Shown here one piece after another: positions 34,491 through 42,763 of a stretch of DNA of 64,000 nt (positions are counted from its first letter, which is position 1; each line of letters opens with the position of its first letter). The notes under the pieces were generated by a model. The model was not told the DNA's origin. It saw only the letters and a list, made by a program, of their open reading frames with translations, and did no database searches. The DNA is taken from contig JAGXFP010000008.1 of assembly GCA_024637225.1 (NCBI GenBank), positions 62,001-126,000 of the forward strand, written 5' to 3'. A program made the translations under genes and the position numbers. The DNA is from Desulfobacterales bacterium (lineage in GTDB: Bacteria > Desulfobacterota > Desulfobulbia > Desulfobulbales > JAGXFP01).

Positions 34491-35492
34491 TCACTTTAAG
34501 GCCTCGGCCAGTTCCATATATAATTTTTCTTCGTCGGCGGCGATTTCACGAAGGATCGCGGCCATTGCTGCAAAGCTGTCGTCAACTCCGGCTCTCCCCT
34601 TGCAATTGCGGGCTGCCCGGACCGCGAATTCCCGCCAGCGGTCGCCGATCGCGGTCATTTTCCGGGAATATTCGATAAACCCGGGCTCTTCGAGATGGGC
34701 GGCCGCCTCCTGTAAAAAGGCGGCATAGATGAAACGGAAGCCGGCGCCGCCGGTGCCGATCTCCTCCTGCATTCTGATCAGCTGGCCCAGATGAAGCAGG
34801 GAGTTTTCCTCTCCCAGTTTGGCGGGCCATCTCTCCAGCCGCCCGGCCAGGAAACGGATTCCGGAAACGCCGATGATCGGCAGGGGATATTTCAGCATGG
34901 CTTTGGTGGCGGCCCTGATCCCGTTCTTGATCGCCTTCGGAAAATCAAGCCGGGCGGGGACTTTGTTCAGGCTGTACATTTTGCCCCTTGGAGCGAGGGC
35001 GCCCTTGGCGAAGCGGGCTCTTCGGAGATCGTCAGCCGGGCAGATCACCGACTCCGGGAAGACCGGATCGCTGATCAGGTAGTTGTCGCCTTCCTTGCCG
35101 AACACCACCAGGTTATGCATGTTGAAGTGGAAGCGGTAGGCGTCGGGGAAGTAGGGGAGCCACCAGGCTCCGGTCTGCAGGCCGACCGGTACGCCCGCGG
35201 CGATGGTCTCGTCAAGAACTCGCATGGCGAGCTGCTGGTCGCGGAAGCGGCGGGCCGTGATCTCGATGCCGAGCTCCCGGGTGACCCTTTTGAAAACCGA
35301 ACCGGCGGCGATCCGGAAAGTGGTCAGCGGCAGCTTGTTCAACCTGATAAAGGGGATGTAGCCGAAAAAGAGGCCCGCCCCGATCCCGAAGACCATGGCC
35401 TCGCTGATTTCCACCCCGTAATGGGAGATCAGCCCGGCGGTGGCCCCGTTTTCGCAATGGGCGGACTGGCGGTGTTCGAAGTCTATTTTCAT
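34491..35492 (-). CDS. BtrH N-terminal-domain-like protein
   Basis: 333 aa. The N-terminal half shows the BtrH-N pattern: HRQSAHCENGATAGLISHYG with the likely catalytic Cys, VFGIGAGLFFGYIPF, then a VGLQTGAWWLPYF stretch, FHFNMHNLVVFG with a conserved His and YLISDPVFP. These are the features of the papain-like fold proposed for BtrH-type acyl transferases or peptidases. The C-terminal half is helical (DUF4872-like): RFIYAAFLQEAAAHL. The start MKIDFE at 35492 lies 1 bp after the upstream stop. BtrH acts as an acyl-ACP:aminoglycoside transferase in butirosin synthesis; the substrate here is unknown. It is flanked by the radical SAM gene. Confidence 0.8.
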   Translation of the reverse strand: MKIDFEHRQSAHCENGATAGLISHYGVEISEAMVFGIGAGLFFGYIPFIRLNKLPLTTFRIAAGSVFKRVTRELGIEITARRFRDQQLAMRVLDETIAAGVPVGLQTGAWWLPYFPDAYRFHFNMHNLVVFGKEGDNYLISDPVFPESVICPADDLRRARFAKGALAPRGKMYSLNKVPARLDFPKAIKNGIRAATKAMLKYPLPIIGVSGIRFLAGRLERWPAKLGEENSLLHLGQLIRMQEEIGTGGAGFRFIYAAFLQEAAAHLEEPGFIEYSRKMTAIGDRWREFAVRAARNCKGRAGVDDSFAAMAAILREIAADEEKLYMELAEALK

Positions 35493-35493
35493 C

Positions 35494-35925
35494 CTATTGC
35501 CGATCCCGGCCCGGAATTCTGGGCTCGTCAACCAGGCTGATGTCCTGAAGCTGTGCCACGGTAACCTTGAGCAGGCTCGCATAGCGTTCGAGCAGATCCT
35601 GGTTGAGTTTTTTGAAGATTCGCGGCTTCAAGTGCCGTCTGACCCGCCAGCGCATCAGTCCCATATATTGGGCGAGCAGGGTGATATCCATCTGGTTCCG
35701 GGTCATGTGATAGGCAAGGGGCGAGGCTTCGCCGTTAAGCACCCGGCGGCGGGTGGCCGCGATCTCCGCGGCAATCACTTCCCAGGCCTGGTAGTTGGAG
35801 ATATTTTTCGGCTCCCAGCCGGCGCTTGGCACCGTGACGTAGCGGCCGTCCTCGTCCACAGCGTAGGCGACTTCTTTCAGGCCGTCGGCTATTCCTTGAT
35901 CCTGGGGAACTTCTTCCTTGCGCAT
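35494..35925 (-). CDS. Unrecognised 143-aa protein, first gene of radical SAM/BtrH unit
   Basis: Not recognised. Soluble, mostly helical: an N-terminal acidic stretch with VAYAVDEDGRYVTVPSAGW, a segment YQAWEVIAAEIAATRRRVLNG, a middle HMTRNQMDITLLAQYMGLMRWRV and an RRHLKPRIFKKLNQDLL helix followed by LLKVTVAQLQDI. The last part resembles a helix-turn-helix but a DNA-binding role is only a guess. It ends 1 bp before the BtrH-like start, so the genes are co-translated. It could be a carrier or partner specific to this cassette. Confidence 0.75.
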   Translation of the reverse strand: MRKEEVPQDQGIADGLKEVAYAVDEDGRYVTVPSAGWEPKNISNYQAWEVIAAEIAATRRRVLNGEASPLAYHMTRNQMDITLLAQYMGLMRWRVRRHLKPRIFKKLNQDLLERYASLLKVTVAQLQDISLVDEPRIPGRDRQ

Positions 35926-36153
35926 ATTCTCTTTCAGGGCGGCCGTAAGGCGGCTGGTCGTTTGAAGGCGGACAGTGCATTCTCATCATTAAGCGAGCAG
36001 TCAATATATTCAATGAAGGCGGAAATTGCCATCCTGAATCTCCGCGGCCGGTTATTTTGTTTAGGCGGAGATGCTTACGACGGGAAGCGGTCATGGGAGC
36101 GGGATAAGAGACCTTGCAATTCGGGGGGGCGGGTATTATCTTGTTTTCCTCCT

Positions 36154-36373
36154 CCTGAATCCGTGACGGCTTCGTGAGGAATTTAACTTTATTAGTAGGT
36201 AATTGCATCAAATAATCGTTTTCCCCTGGGTCGCCATGGTCCACCCCGCCGCCCTGCGGGGCGCTCGATAACGGCGCATCTGCCGCGTTGGCAACTCGTT
36301 GATATACCATTAGTATTATCAACATCGTTGTCGCCTTGCATCTGCACCGTTCTCGAACGCTCACGGATTCAGG
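36154..36373. repeat. MITE-like element E2 with terminal inverted repeats
   Basis: 220 bp flanked by CCTGAATCCGTGACGGC and CTCACGGATTCAGG (near-perfect inverted ends, matching over CCTGAATCCGTGA). It shares the internal blocks AAATAATCGTTTT, CCTTGCATCTGCACCGTTCTC and ATCAACATCGTTG with E1. Its core CCCGCCGCCCTGCGGGGCGC is the reverse complement of the core in E3 and E4. It lies directly upstream of the cyclophilin gene and fills most of the gap 35926-36417. No ORF. Confidence 0.85.
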
Positions 36374-36417
36374 CTCTTGTAATCCAGTAAAAAGCTAAAA
36401 ATTCTAAGGAGATAAAG

Positions 36418-36930
36418 ATGAGCGAGCAGAACGATTTAACCGCGGTTTTCGATACCGGTAAAGGCAAGATCAGGGTCAAGCTCTTTGCCGATCAGGTCCC
36501 TTACACGGTGGCCAACTTCGTTAACCTGGCCAATCGCGGTTTTTACAACGGCCTGAACTTCCACCGGGTCATTGCTGATTTCATGGTCCAGGGCGGCTGT
36601 CCCGACGGTACCGGCATGGGTGGACCCGGTTATACCTTTGCCGACGAATTCGATCCCGAGTTGCGGCACGACCGGCCCGGCATTCTCTCCATGGCCAATG
36701 CCGGCCCCGGTACCAACGGCAGCCAGTTCTTCATCACCCATGTGCCGACCGCCTGGCTGGACGGCAAGCATGCGGTCTTCGGCGCGGTCGAAGCGGACAC
36801 CGATCAGGAGGTGGTCAATGCGATTGCCAAGGGCGACTCTCTTAATTCGGTTACCATCGAGGGCGATACGGCGCCTCTTCTGGAGAAATGTGCAGATAAG
36901 ATTGCCGAATGGAATAAGGTGCTGGGTTAG
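36418..36930 (+). CDS. Peptidyl-prolyl cis-trans isomerase, cyclophilin type
   Basis: 170 aa, cytosolic (no signal peptide). It speeds cis-trans isomerisation at proline bonds during folding. The active-site block [13 protein letters not shown] with the catalytic Arg is followed by [31 protein letters not shown] and LDGKHAVFG, all standard for PpiB-like enzymes. The ATG at 36418 is preceded by AAGGAGAT. Repeat E2 ends 45 bp upstream, so any promoter must lie in or next to the element. The downstream hairpin at 36975-37023 lies in the convergent spacer. Confidence 0.95.
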   Translation: MSEQNDLTAVFDTGKGKIRVKLFADQVPYTVANFVNLANRGFYNGLNFHRVIADFMVQGGCPDGTGMGGPGYTFADEFDPELRHDRPGILSMANAGPGTNGSQFFITHVPTAWLDGKHAVFGAVEADTDQEVVNAIAKGDSLNSVTIEGDTAPLLEKCADKIAEWNKVLG

Positions 36931-36974
36931 GTCTGAGCCATGCAGCTGAAACAGGCCATCCGGAAACCGTTCAT

Positions 36975-37023
36975 AAAAAGCCCGGGCTGATCTCGGCCCG
37001 GGAGCTGTAGGGCCGAGATCAGC
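36975..37023 (-). terminator. Terminator with two alternative hairpins, for the YgiQ-type gene
   Basis: A perfect 14-bp inverted repeat GCTGATCTCGGCCC (36986-36999) / GGGCCGAGATCAGC (37010-37023) overlaps a second stem GCCCGGG (36996-37002) / CCCGGGC (36981-36987). On the minus strand the second stem is followed by TTTTT (36979-36975), giving a terminator 80 bp after the YgiQ-type stop. The two stems cannot both form fully. Confidence 0.65.
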
Positions 37024-37103
37024 TTGCCGGATGATCCGCCGGTCTAAGAAAGTTCAAACGGGCGCTGGGGGCAACCCGCCTCCAGTCCGATCTTTTTTGC
37101 CGA

Positions 37104-38825
37104 TCACCGTCCGGTCCGGTTTTTGATGGTGATGCTTTCCAGGATCTGCCGCTGTTTGCGGCGGGCGCTCTTTCCCTTGGCGACTGTGATCTTGCGGCCG
37201 TCCCGGTCGAGTCCGGTCACATACATGGCGGTGGAGATGGTGCCGGGGGTGGGGGTGAAGTCCTGAAACTGCCTGACTTCAAGTCCTAGTTTCTCCACCT
37301 TTTGGGCCAGGCTCTTCATATTCCCTTCGGAGCAGCCGGGGTGGGAGGCGATGAAATAGGGCACGAAGTGCAGGGGCCGGGACCCTGCCAGCTGCCGGCA
37401 AAGTTTGAGGAAATCCTCGAGCAGCCGGCCGCCCGGCTTGTGCATTAAGCGCAGCACCTCGTCCTCGGTGTGTTCCGGGGCGATCTTCATTGCCCCGGGC
37501 AGATGCCGTTCGATCAATCGTTTCAGCAGTTTCGGGGTCTTGAGCAGCAGTTCCATGCGCAGGCCGGAAGAGATATGAAGATGCTTGACTCCGGCGACCT
37601 TTTCGCATCGGTCGAGCAGGGCCAGGAAGCGCTCTTCGTCGATTTCCAGATTTTTGCAGAGGTTCGGGAAAAAACAGTCGTGTTTCCGGCACTTCTCGAT
37701 CCGGCACGAGGTGGCGAACAGGTTGGCCGTGGGACCGCCGAGGTCGCTGATCGTTCCCCGGAAATGGCCGGTTTCGGCGATTTTCCTGACCTCTTCGACA
37801 ATTGATTCCAGTGAGCGGCTGGTTACCACCGCCCCCTGATGGCGGGTGATGGCGCAGAACGCGCAGTTGCCGGAGCAGCCCCGGACGATGGTCACTGAGT
37901 CCCTGACCATGCGCCAGGCCGGGATATCGCCAGCATCGGGATGGGGAGCGCGCTGGAATGGCAGGTCGTAGAGGCGGTCCAGTGCCGGTGTTTCGAGTGG
38001 CGGCGCGGGCCGGTTCTGCCAGACGTGCATGGCCTGTTGTTTCTGGCAGAGAGGCTGGCCGGACATGGCCCGGGCCTCTTTATCGATGGCCAGTTCGGCG
38101 GCCATGAAGGCGGCGGGGTTTTCCTCTATTTCCGACCAGGAAGGTAGGAGCAGAGGGGCTTCGCTGCGCGCGCGCTCCCGGTATTCCTTTTCGGTTAACC
38201 GTTCGCAGGTGCCGGGAATTTCGGACAGGGGCTGGTCGGCGGCCAGGCGCTCGGCGATGGTCAGGATGGCCTGCTCGGCCATGCCGTAGACCAGCAGGTC
38301 CGCCTTGGCATCGGTAAGGACCGAGGCCCGGAGCCTGGCCTGCTGATAATCGTAATGGACAAAGCGCCGCAGGGATGCCTCCAGGCCTCCCAGGATGATC
38401 GGCACTCCCGGGCACGCTTCCCTGGCCAGGGCGCCGTAGCGGCTGGCGGCCCGATCGGGCCGGCGTCTTTCCCGGCGGGATTTAACTCTGCCGAAATAGG
38501 GGTTGCCCCCGGGCGAATAGGAGTCCTGATCGCGCACTTTGCCGCTGCCGGTATAGTTGGCGACGATCGAGTCGAGATTGCCGCCGGTGATGCCGAAGAA
38601 CAGCCGCGGCTCCCCGAATTGCCGGAAATCGCGGATGTCATGATGGCGGGGCTGGGCCAGGATCGCAACCTTGTAGCCGTGGACATCAAGCCAGCGGCCG
38701 ATCAGGGCGACGCCGAAAGAGGGATGGTCGACATAGGCATCGCCGGTGACCAGCACCACATCGGGACGGTCCCAGCCCCGGGCGAGCATCTCCCGGCGAC
38801 TGGCGGGTAAAAAGTTGTTGTTCAT
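37104..38825 (-). CDS. YgiQ-family radical SAM protein
   Basis: 573 aa. The N-terminal region VLVTGDAYVDHPSFGVALIGRWL is highly diagnostic of YgiQ (UPF0313). It is followed by FFGITGGNLDSIVANYT, PIILGGLEASLRRF, YGMAEQAI and the radical SAM cluster motif in GCSGNCAFCAITRHQG. A further Cys-rich block (CRIEKCRKHDCFFPNLC) typical of the family is present, and VPYFIASHPGC near the C-terminus. The reaction and substrate of the family are unknown. The gene is slightly shorter than E. coli YgiQ. It lies 58 bp downstream of the GGDEF gene. Confidence 0.94.
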   Translation of the reverse strand: MNNNFLPASRREMLARGWDRPDVVLVTGDAYVDHPSFGVALIGRWLDVHGYKVAILAQPRHHDIRDFRQFGEPRLFFGITGGNLDSIVANYTGSGKVRDQDSYSPGGNPYFGRVKSRRERRRPDRAASRYGALAREACPGVPIILGGLEASLRRFVHYDYQQARLRASVLTDAKADLLVYGMAEQAILTIAERLAADQPLSEIPGTCERLTEKEYRERARSEAPLLLPSWSEIEENPAAFMAAELAIDKEARAMSGQPLCQKQQAMHVWQNRPAPPLETPALDRLYDLPFQRAPHPDAGDIPAWRMVRDSVTIVRGCSGNCAFCAITRHQGAVVTSRSLESIVEEVRKIAETGHFRGTISDLGGPTANLFATSCRIEKCRKHDCFFPNLCKNLEIDEERFLALLDRCEKVAGVKHLHISSGLRMELLLKTPKLLKRLIERHLPGAMKIAPEHTEDEVLRLMHKPGGRLLEDFLKLCRQLAGSRPLHFVPYFIASHPGCSEGNMKSLAQKVEKLGLEVRQFQDFTPTPGTISTAMYVTGLDRDGRKITVAKGKSARRKQRQILESITIKNRTGR

Positions 38826-38883
38826 TGCGGGCGGTTGGTCCAGGGAAGATTTTTCCGGCTGTTCCCGGGGCGGGATCAGCTGG

Positions 38884-39873
38884 TCAGATATGGCTGTACA
38901 GGCCGGCGGTCTGCTTCTCTTTTTTACTGCGGTACATCAGTTTATCGGCCTTGATCATCAGGTCGTCAATCGAATATGAGCGGCGGTGATCGCAGAAAAC
39001 CGTGCCGGTACTAAGCATGACTTTGTAGTTCCGGCCCGGCCGCTTATTTGCCTTGGCGATGTTTTTTCCCAGCCGGTCCATGACCTTATTCTCGGTTTTT
39101 GTGGTCTTATTGTCAGCCACCAGTACGATAAACTCGTCGCCGCCGACCCGGCCGATAAGATCCGCCTCCCGGAAGGTATTTTTGAGAATCGCCGCGGTCT
39201 CCATCAGAGCAAGGTCACCGATCTGGTGGCCCAGGTTGTCGTTGATCCACTTCATGTTGTCGAAGTCGGCGAAGAGCAGGAAGATGTTTTCCTTGTTGCG
39301 GTAAGCGATCTTCAACTGCCGGGCGGCCATGCCCATGAATCCGCGCCGGTTGAAGAGGTCGGTTAATTCGTCGGTGATCGATACCCGGTGGAGCTGGGCT
39401 TCGTAACTCTTCCGTTCGGTAATGTCGTGCATGAACAGGTTGAATTCCTTACGGTCTCCGACCCTGGTCAGGGATACCGCCAGTTCGACCGGTACCTCCA
39501 GCTCGTCCTTGTAAAGGATGGTGGTTTCGATTCTTTTGCCGAAGTTAAGACCGTGGCCGCCCTTCAGGACCTTCTCAAGCAGACCCTGATGTTTTTCCCG
39601 GTACCGTGCCGGCATGATCGAAAAGATCGGTTTGCCGATAATATCGTCCCGGCCCCAGCCGCAGAGCAGTTCGGCCTGGCTGGGCCATTCGACGATCAGG
39701 CCGCGGTCGTTGACCACGACTATGGCGTGGGTGGCTGATTCGAGAATCGTCTTAAGCCGGACTCGATCTCTTTCGAGCCGGACCATTTTCCTGGCCTGGA
39801 CCTTAAGGTCTTTTTCGAGTTCGATTATCTTTTCTTCAAGATCACTGTAGCTGGGCTTGCTGACCACTGGCAA
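38884..39873 (-). CDS. PAS-GGDEF diguanylate cyclase
   Basis: 329 aa. A short N-terminal coiled coil (residues about 8-45, Glu/Lys/Leu-rich) leads into a PAS domain (HAIVVVNDRGLIVEWPSQAELLCG, VPVELAVSLTRVGDRKEF) and a GGDEF domain (residues ~170-329). The active-site motif GGDEF is intact, and an RxxD inhibitory I-site (READ) stands exactly five residues before it, so the enzyme should make cyclic-di-GMP with product feedback. No membrane segment. The start is a TTG with GGGGA just upstream; it is uncertain, and a GTG two codons on is possible. Confidence 0.92.
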   Translation of the reverse strand: MPVVSKPSYSDLEEKIIELEKDLKVQARKMVRLERDRVRLKTILESATHAIVVVNDRGLIVEWPSQAELLCGWGRDDIIGKPIFSIMPARYREKHQGLLEKVLKGGHGLNFGKRIETTILYKDELEVPVELAVSLTRVGDRKEFNLFMHDITERKSYEAQLHRVSITDELTDLFNRRGFMGMAARQLKIAYRNKENIFLLFADFDNMKWINDNLGHQIGDLALMETAAILKNTFREADLIGRVGGDEFIVLVADNKTTKTENKVMDRLGKNIAKANKRPGRNYKVMLSTGTVFCDHRRSYSIDDLMIKADKLMYRSKKEKQTAGLYSHI

Positions 39874-40226
39874 TTCCCCGGGGATGGTGGTGATTTAACC
39901 TTTCCCTGTCTCTGGTAATATCCTGTTGCCTGAATCTTTATCGTCGCTGTTAACTCCCTGTCGTTTCAATCCTATAGGTCTGCAGGACATTGGTCAAGCA
40001 TATATATTCCCGAATCTGCGAATGTTCGAGAACGAGTTGGATGCCGGGGGCGAGGATGTCGATCAAGTCGAGGGTGTACTCAACAAGTTTCCGGCAAGGG
40101 GCGCGGCGGGTTATCTTCTATCCTGGAAGGGGCGGGGTGGTTTTTCCGCGGGCAAGGAAACCGGCAAGCAAGTAATTACAGGTCGATAAGCGCGGGAGCC
40201 CCCAAGCGCCTTGCGGATTCAGGTTG
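39874..40226. other. Intergenic gap, possibly a degenerate TIR element
   Basis: About 350 bp. CCTGAATC at 39929 and CGGATTCAGG ending at 40223 are opposed and resemble the ends of the E1-E4 family, but the interior shares no clear block with them. It may be an unrelated or decayed element. Small open frames inside lack ribosome sites and family features. The gap must also hold the promoter of the GGDEF gene. Confidence 0.4.
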
Positions 40227-40886
40227 TTATTCTCCGGCCGACAGGCGGTATGTTCTTTCCAGGCCGGCCAGTAAAACGAAACGCCCCAGGGGAACGACCT
40301 CGCAGGGCATGCTTTCGACGAACAGGCGGTTGTCGCAGAGACCGCCGGACAGGTAGATCTTGTCGGGGGAGCCGGCAAAGCGGTAGGCGTTTACGGCAAT
40401 GCCCTTGACGAAGCTGGCCACCGCCTCGGCCTCGTCGGTGCCGGAGGTAATGGCGTCGAAGATGTTACTGATCCCCAAAACGCCGCAGGTCACCGAAAAA
40501 GTTTTGGCCGGGATCGACAGCTTATTGAAATCGAGGCCGTAATAGTTCTCCAGCAGTTCGATGGTAAAACCCATCGAGGCTCCGCATTCGGCGTTCCAGC
40601 CCATATCCTGCACTTTGCCGTCCCGGTAGTTGATGTATTTGATGTCGCGGCTGCCGCAGTCGAGAAGCAGGTAGCGCTCTTCCTCGATCAGGGACTCTCC
40701 GCCCCGGGCCAGGGCGATAAGTTCGTTGACATAGACCTCACTGAACCGCTTGCCGTTATGGCCGGTGGCGAGGTCGACCTTGAGGTCGCGCTTCAGTTCC
40801 TTGGTCGCCTTGATATAGGGGTGGGAGGACGGGTCGTCCAGATCGAGAAATTTGGAATAGGAGGTGCCGAAATCAGCGAGAATCAT
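40227..40886 (-). CDS. Compact BadF/BcrA-type ASKHA ATPase
   Basis: 219 aa. ASKHA-fold landmarks of the BadF/BadG/HgdC activase family are present: phosphate-1 loop ADFGTSYSKFLDL, LLLDCGSRDIKYI, an AECGASMGF stretch with Cys in the position of the cluster ligand, a second Cys in SVTCGVLGISNIFD, and the late YLSGGLCDNRLFV motif. In known members two cysteines hold a shared 4Fe-4S cluster and ATP drives electron transfer to a dehydratase or reductase. It is shorter than typical activators (~260 aa). The start MILADF at 40886 overlaps the preceding gene as ATGA, so it forms a pair with the unknown 263-aa protein. The target enzyme is not apparent. Confidence 0.85.
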   Translation of the reverse strand: MILADFGTSYSKFLDLDDPSSHPYIKATKELKRDLKVDLATGHNGKRFSEVYVNELIALARGGESLIEEERYLLLDCGSRDIKYINYRDGKVQDMGWNAECGASMGFTIELLENYYGLDFNKLSIPAKTFSVTCGVLGISNIFDAITSGTDEAEAVASFVKGIAVNAYRFAGSPDKIYLSGGLCDNRLFVESMPCEVVPLGRFVLLAGLERTYRLSAGE

Positions 40887-41674
40887 CTTTCCACCCCGGA
40901 AAGTTCCAGAAAGGCCTGGATCTTCGCTTTGGCGCTGCTGCCGGTATTGACGTCGATGTCGAGATAAAGGGCGTGGGGATGCTTTTTGGCCAGAAGCCGG
41001 GCCAGGGCCGTTTTGGCGCAGAATGACTGGGCGAAAAATACGGTGGGGATCTCGGGATTGAATCGCGCCTCCAGAACGGAATCGGCCGGGGTTTTGTTTT
41101 CCATGCATCTGGTCCAGCCGTAGACATGGGTGGTATCAGGAAAAAGGGCAAGGATCGAGAAGTCCCGAGGCGGCACTCCCCAGAAGCCCGCGGTCGGCCG
41201 GCAGGGGGGCGGGGAATTTTCCGGCAGCGCCGGCGATTTCACCCTTTCGGTAATGGCCATAAATTTTTCGGTCATATCCATTTCGGCCTGGCAGAGCGGG
41301 GTGCCGAACGGTTTGCGGTCGTCATTAATGGTGCGGAGGATCGGAATCGCCAGGCTATCTTCCAAAACGGCGGCCACATGCAGGGCTCCGTCGCATTTGC
41401 CCGGGCCCACATCGAGAATGATTGCCTCAAGATCAAGATGCATGGCGTTCAAGACGACGGTTCGCAGGATCGCGCAGTAAACCCGGGGCAAGAGGGCAAC
41501 AGTGCTTTCCATGTCCTCGACGACCAGCATGGCGTCGAGATCGAGGATTTCCACGCCGCGGCGATGCAGGATCCGGATGTGGCGCAGGGGAGGAATCCCG
41601 ACGATCCCGACCTTTTTCAGGCCGGGGGCGCTCAGTATCCTGTCGATTTCCTTGTCCGGTGTTATCGCGTTCAT
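40883..41674 (-). CDS. Unrecognised 263-aa protein paired with BadF-type ATPase
   Basis: Not recognised. Soluble alpha/beta protein with six cysteines (RVYCAIL, GKCDGAL, PLCQAEM, PPCRPT, TRCMENK, FCAKTAL). Rossmann-like strands occur early (KKVGIVGIPPL, DAMLVVEDME, AIILDVGPGKC). A hinge follows (TAGFWGVPPRDFSILALFPDTTHVYGW), then another domain with TVFFAQSFCAKTALARLLAKKH. The Cys content and the overlap with an activase suggest it could be the partner or target that receives electrons. It starts 3 bp after lptG ends, so it belongs to the crcB-lptF-lptG operon. Confidence 0.75.
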   Translation of the reverse strand: MNAITPDKEIDRILSAPGLKKVGIVGIPPLRHIRILHRRGVEILDLDAMLVVEDMESTVALLPRVYCAILRTVVLNAMHLDLEAIILDVGPGKCDGALHVAAVLEDSLAIPILRTINDDRKPFGTPLCQAEMDMTEKFMAITERVKSPALPENSPPPCRPTAGFWGVPPRDFSILALFPDTTHVYGWTRCMENKTPADSVLEARFNPEIPTVFFAQSFCAKTALARLLAKKHPHALYLDIDVNTGSSAKAKIQAFLELSGVER

Positions 41675-41677
41675 AGA

Positions 41678-42763
41678 TCAGATCGGCTTGTTGCTCTGAC
41701 TGTTGATCATCAGCAGGCCGAGGCTGCCGGTCAGGAGATGTACCGACCATGAGGCCACGGCGGGATTGATCCCGTAGGCACCGATCATCGATTGGGCCGT
41801 ACTCCACCAGCCCCAGGCAAGAAAGGCCAGGATGCAGCTCATCGGCACTGCCAGGGAGAGATCCTGCCGCCAGCGCCGGCTGGAGATCAACAGCACCGGC
41901 AGCCCCAGCAGGACCAGGGGGATGCCCAGGAATATATAGGAAATGCGGCGGTGAAGTTCCTCCCAGTCGGTAGAATCGGTGTCGTCATTCTCCAGCGCCT
42001 CATGCAGGTGTTCGGAGATCGATTTTTCCTCACCTTTGTATTCGGGGATAAAAAACTCGCCAGGTTGATCCGGCAGCGCAATCTTTCTGGCGGTGAATTC
42101 GGTGATTTTATAACGGTTGTTTTCGGTAGCGATTTTCATCCTGCCATCTTCCAACTGCCAGAAATTGTCTTGCCAAAGGGCTTTTTTGGCGGTGATCTGC
42201 AAGGCCAGAGTGAAGTCCGCGTCCCAGACCAGATAATTGAAATCGGTAAAAATGGTCTTGCCTTTCGGTGATCTCTCGAAGGAATAAATTCCTTCCTTGC
42301 CGTTATAAAAGACCCGCCCGTGGCGGACGATCCCCTGGGCCTGGGTTTGTTTGACTTCCTCATACCAGATCCGGTTGGTTTCCCTGATGGTGTTCGGAAC
42401 TATCCATTCGCCGGAAAGCAGGGCCAGCAGCGTGAAAAAGAGGGTAGCCATCAGGATGGGGGCGAAAATTTCCCTGATGCTCAGGCCCCCTGTTTCAAGG
42501 GCCATTATTTCCCGGTTCTGATTCATGACCCCCAAAGTAATCACTCCGGCCAGTAACAGGCAGACCGGCAGCAGCTGATCGATAATCAGCGGAATTTTCA
42601 GAAACAGGTATCGGGCCGCCATTCCGCTCGACTTGCCGGCTTCGGCAAAGTTGTCGATCTTTTCGAAAAAATCAACCAGCAGGTATATGGTGACCAGGGA
42701 ACTGATCACCAGAATCAGGTTGCGGGTGAACTGGGAGAATATATAACGATAAAGCAGATTCAT
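41678..42763 (-). CDS. lptG: LPS export permease LptG
   Basis: 361 aa. One of the two membrane subunits of the LptB2FG transporter that extracts lipopolysaccharide from the inner membrane. N-terminal spans (LILVISSLVTIYLLVDFFEKIDNF), a periplasmic beta-jellyroll part in the middle (ITAKKALWQDNFWQLEDGRM), then three C-terminal spans (FLGIPLVLLGLPVLLIS) match the YjgP/YjgQ family. It overlaps lptF by four bases (ATGA). The lptB, lptA and lptC genes are elsewhere. Confidence 0.93.
   Translation of the reverse strand: MNLLYRYIFSQFTRNLILVISSLVTIYLLVDFFEKIDNFAEAGKSSGMAARYLFLKIPLIIDQLLPVCLLLAGVITLGVMNQNREIMALETGGLSIREIFAPILMATLFFTLLALLSGEWIVPNTIRETNRIWYEEVKQTQAQGIVRHGRVFYNGKEGIYSFERSPKGKTIFTDFNYLVWDADFTLALQITAKKALWQDNFWQLEDGRMKIATENNRYKITEFTARKIALPDQPGEFFIPEYKGEEKSISEHLHEALENDDTDSTDWEELHRRISYIFLGIPLVLLGLPVLLISSRRWRQDLSLAVPMSCILAFLAWGWWSTAQSMIGAYGINPAVASWSVHLLTGSLGLLMINSQSNKPI

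Noticed and set aside
39929-40223. A fifth member of the CCTGAATCCG element family
   Set aside because: Only weak end similarity (CCTGAATC / CGGATTCAGG) without shared internal blocks; left as a possibility in the gap entry.
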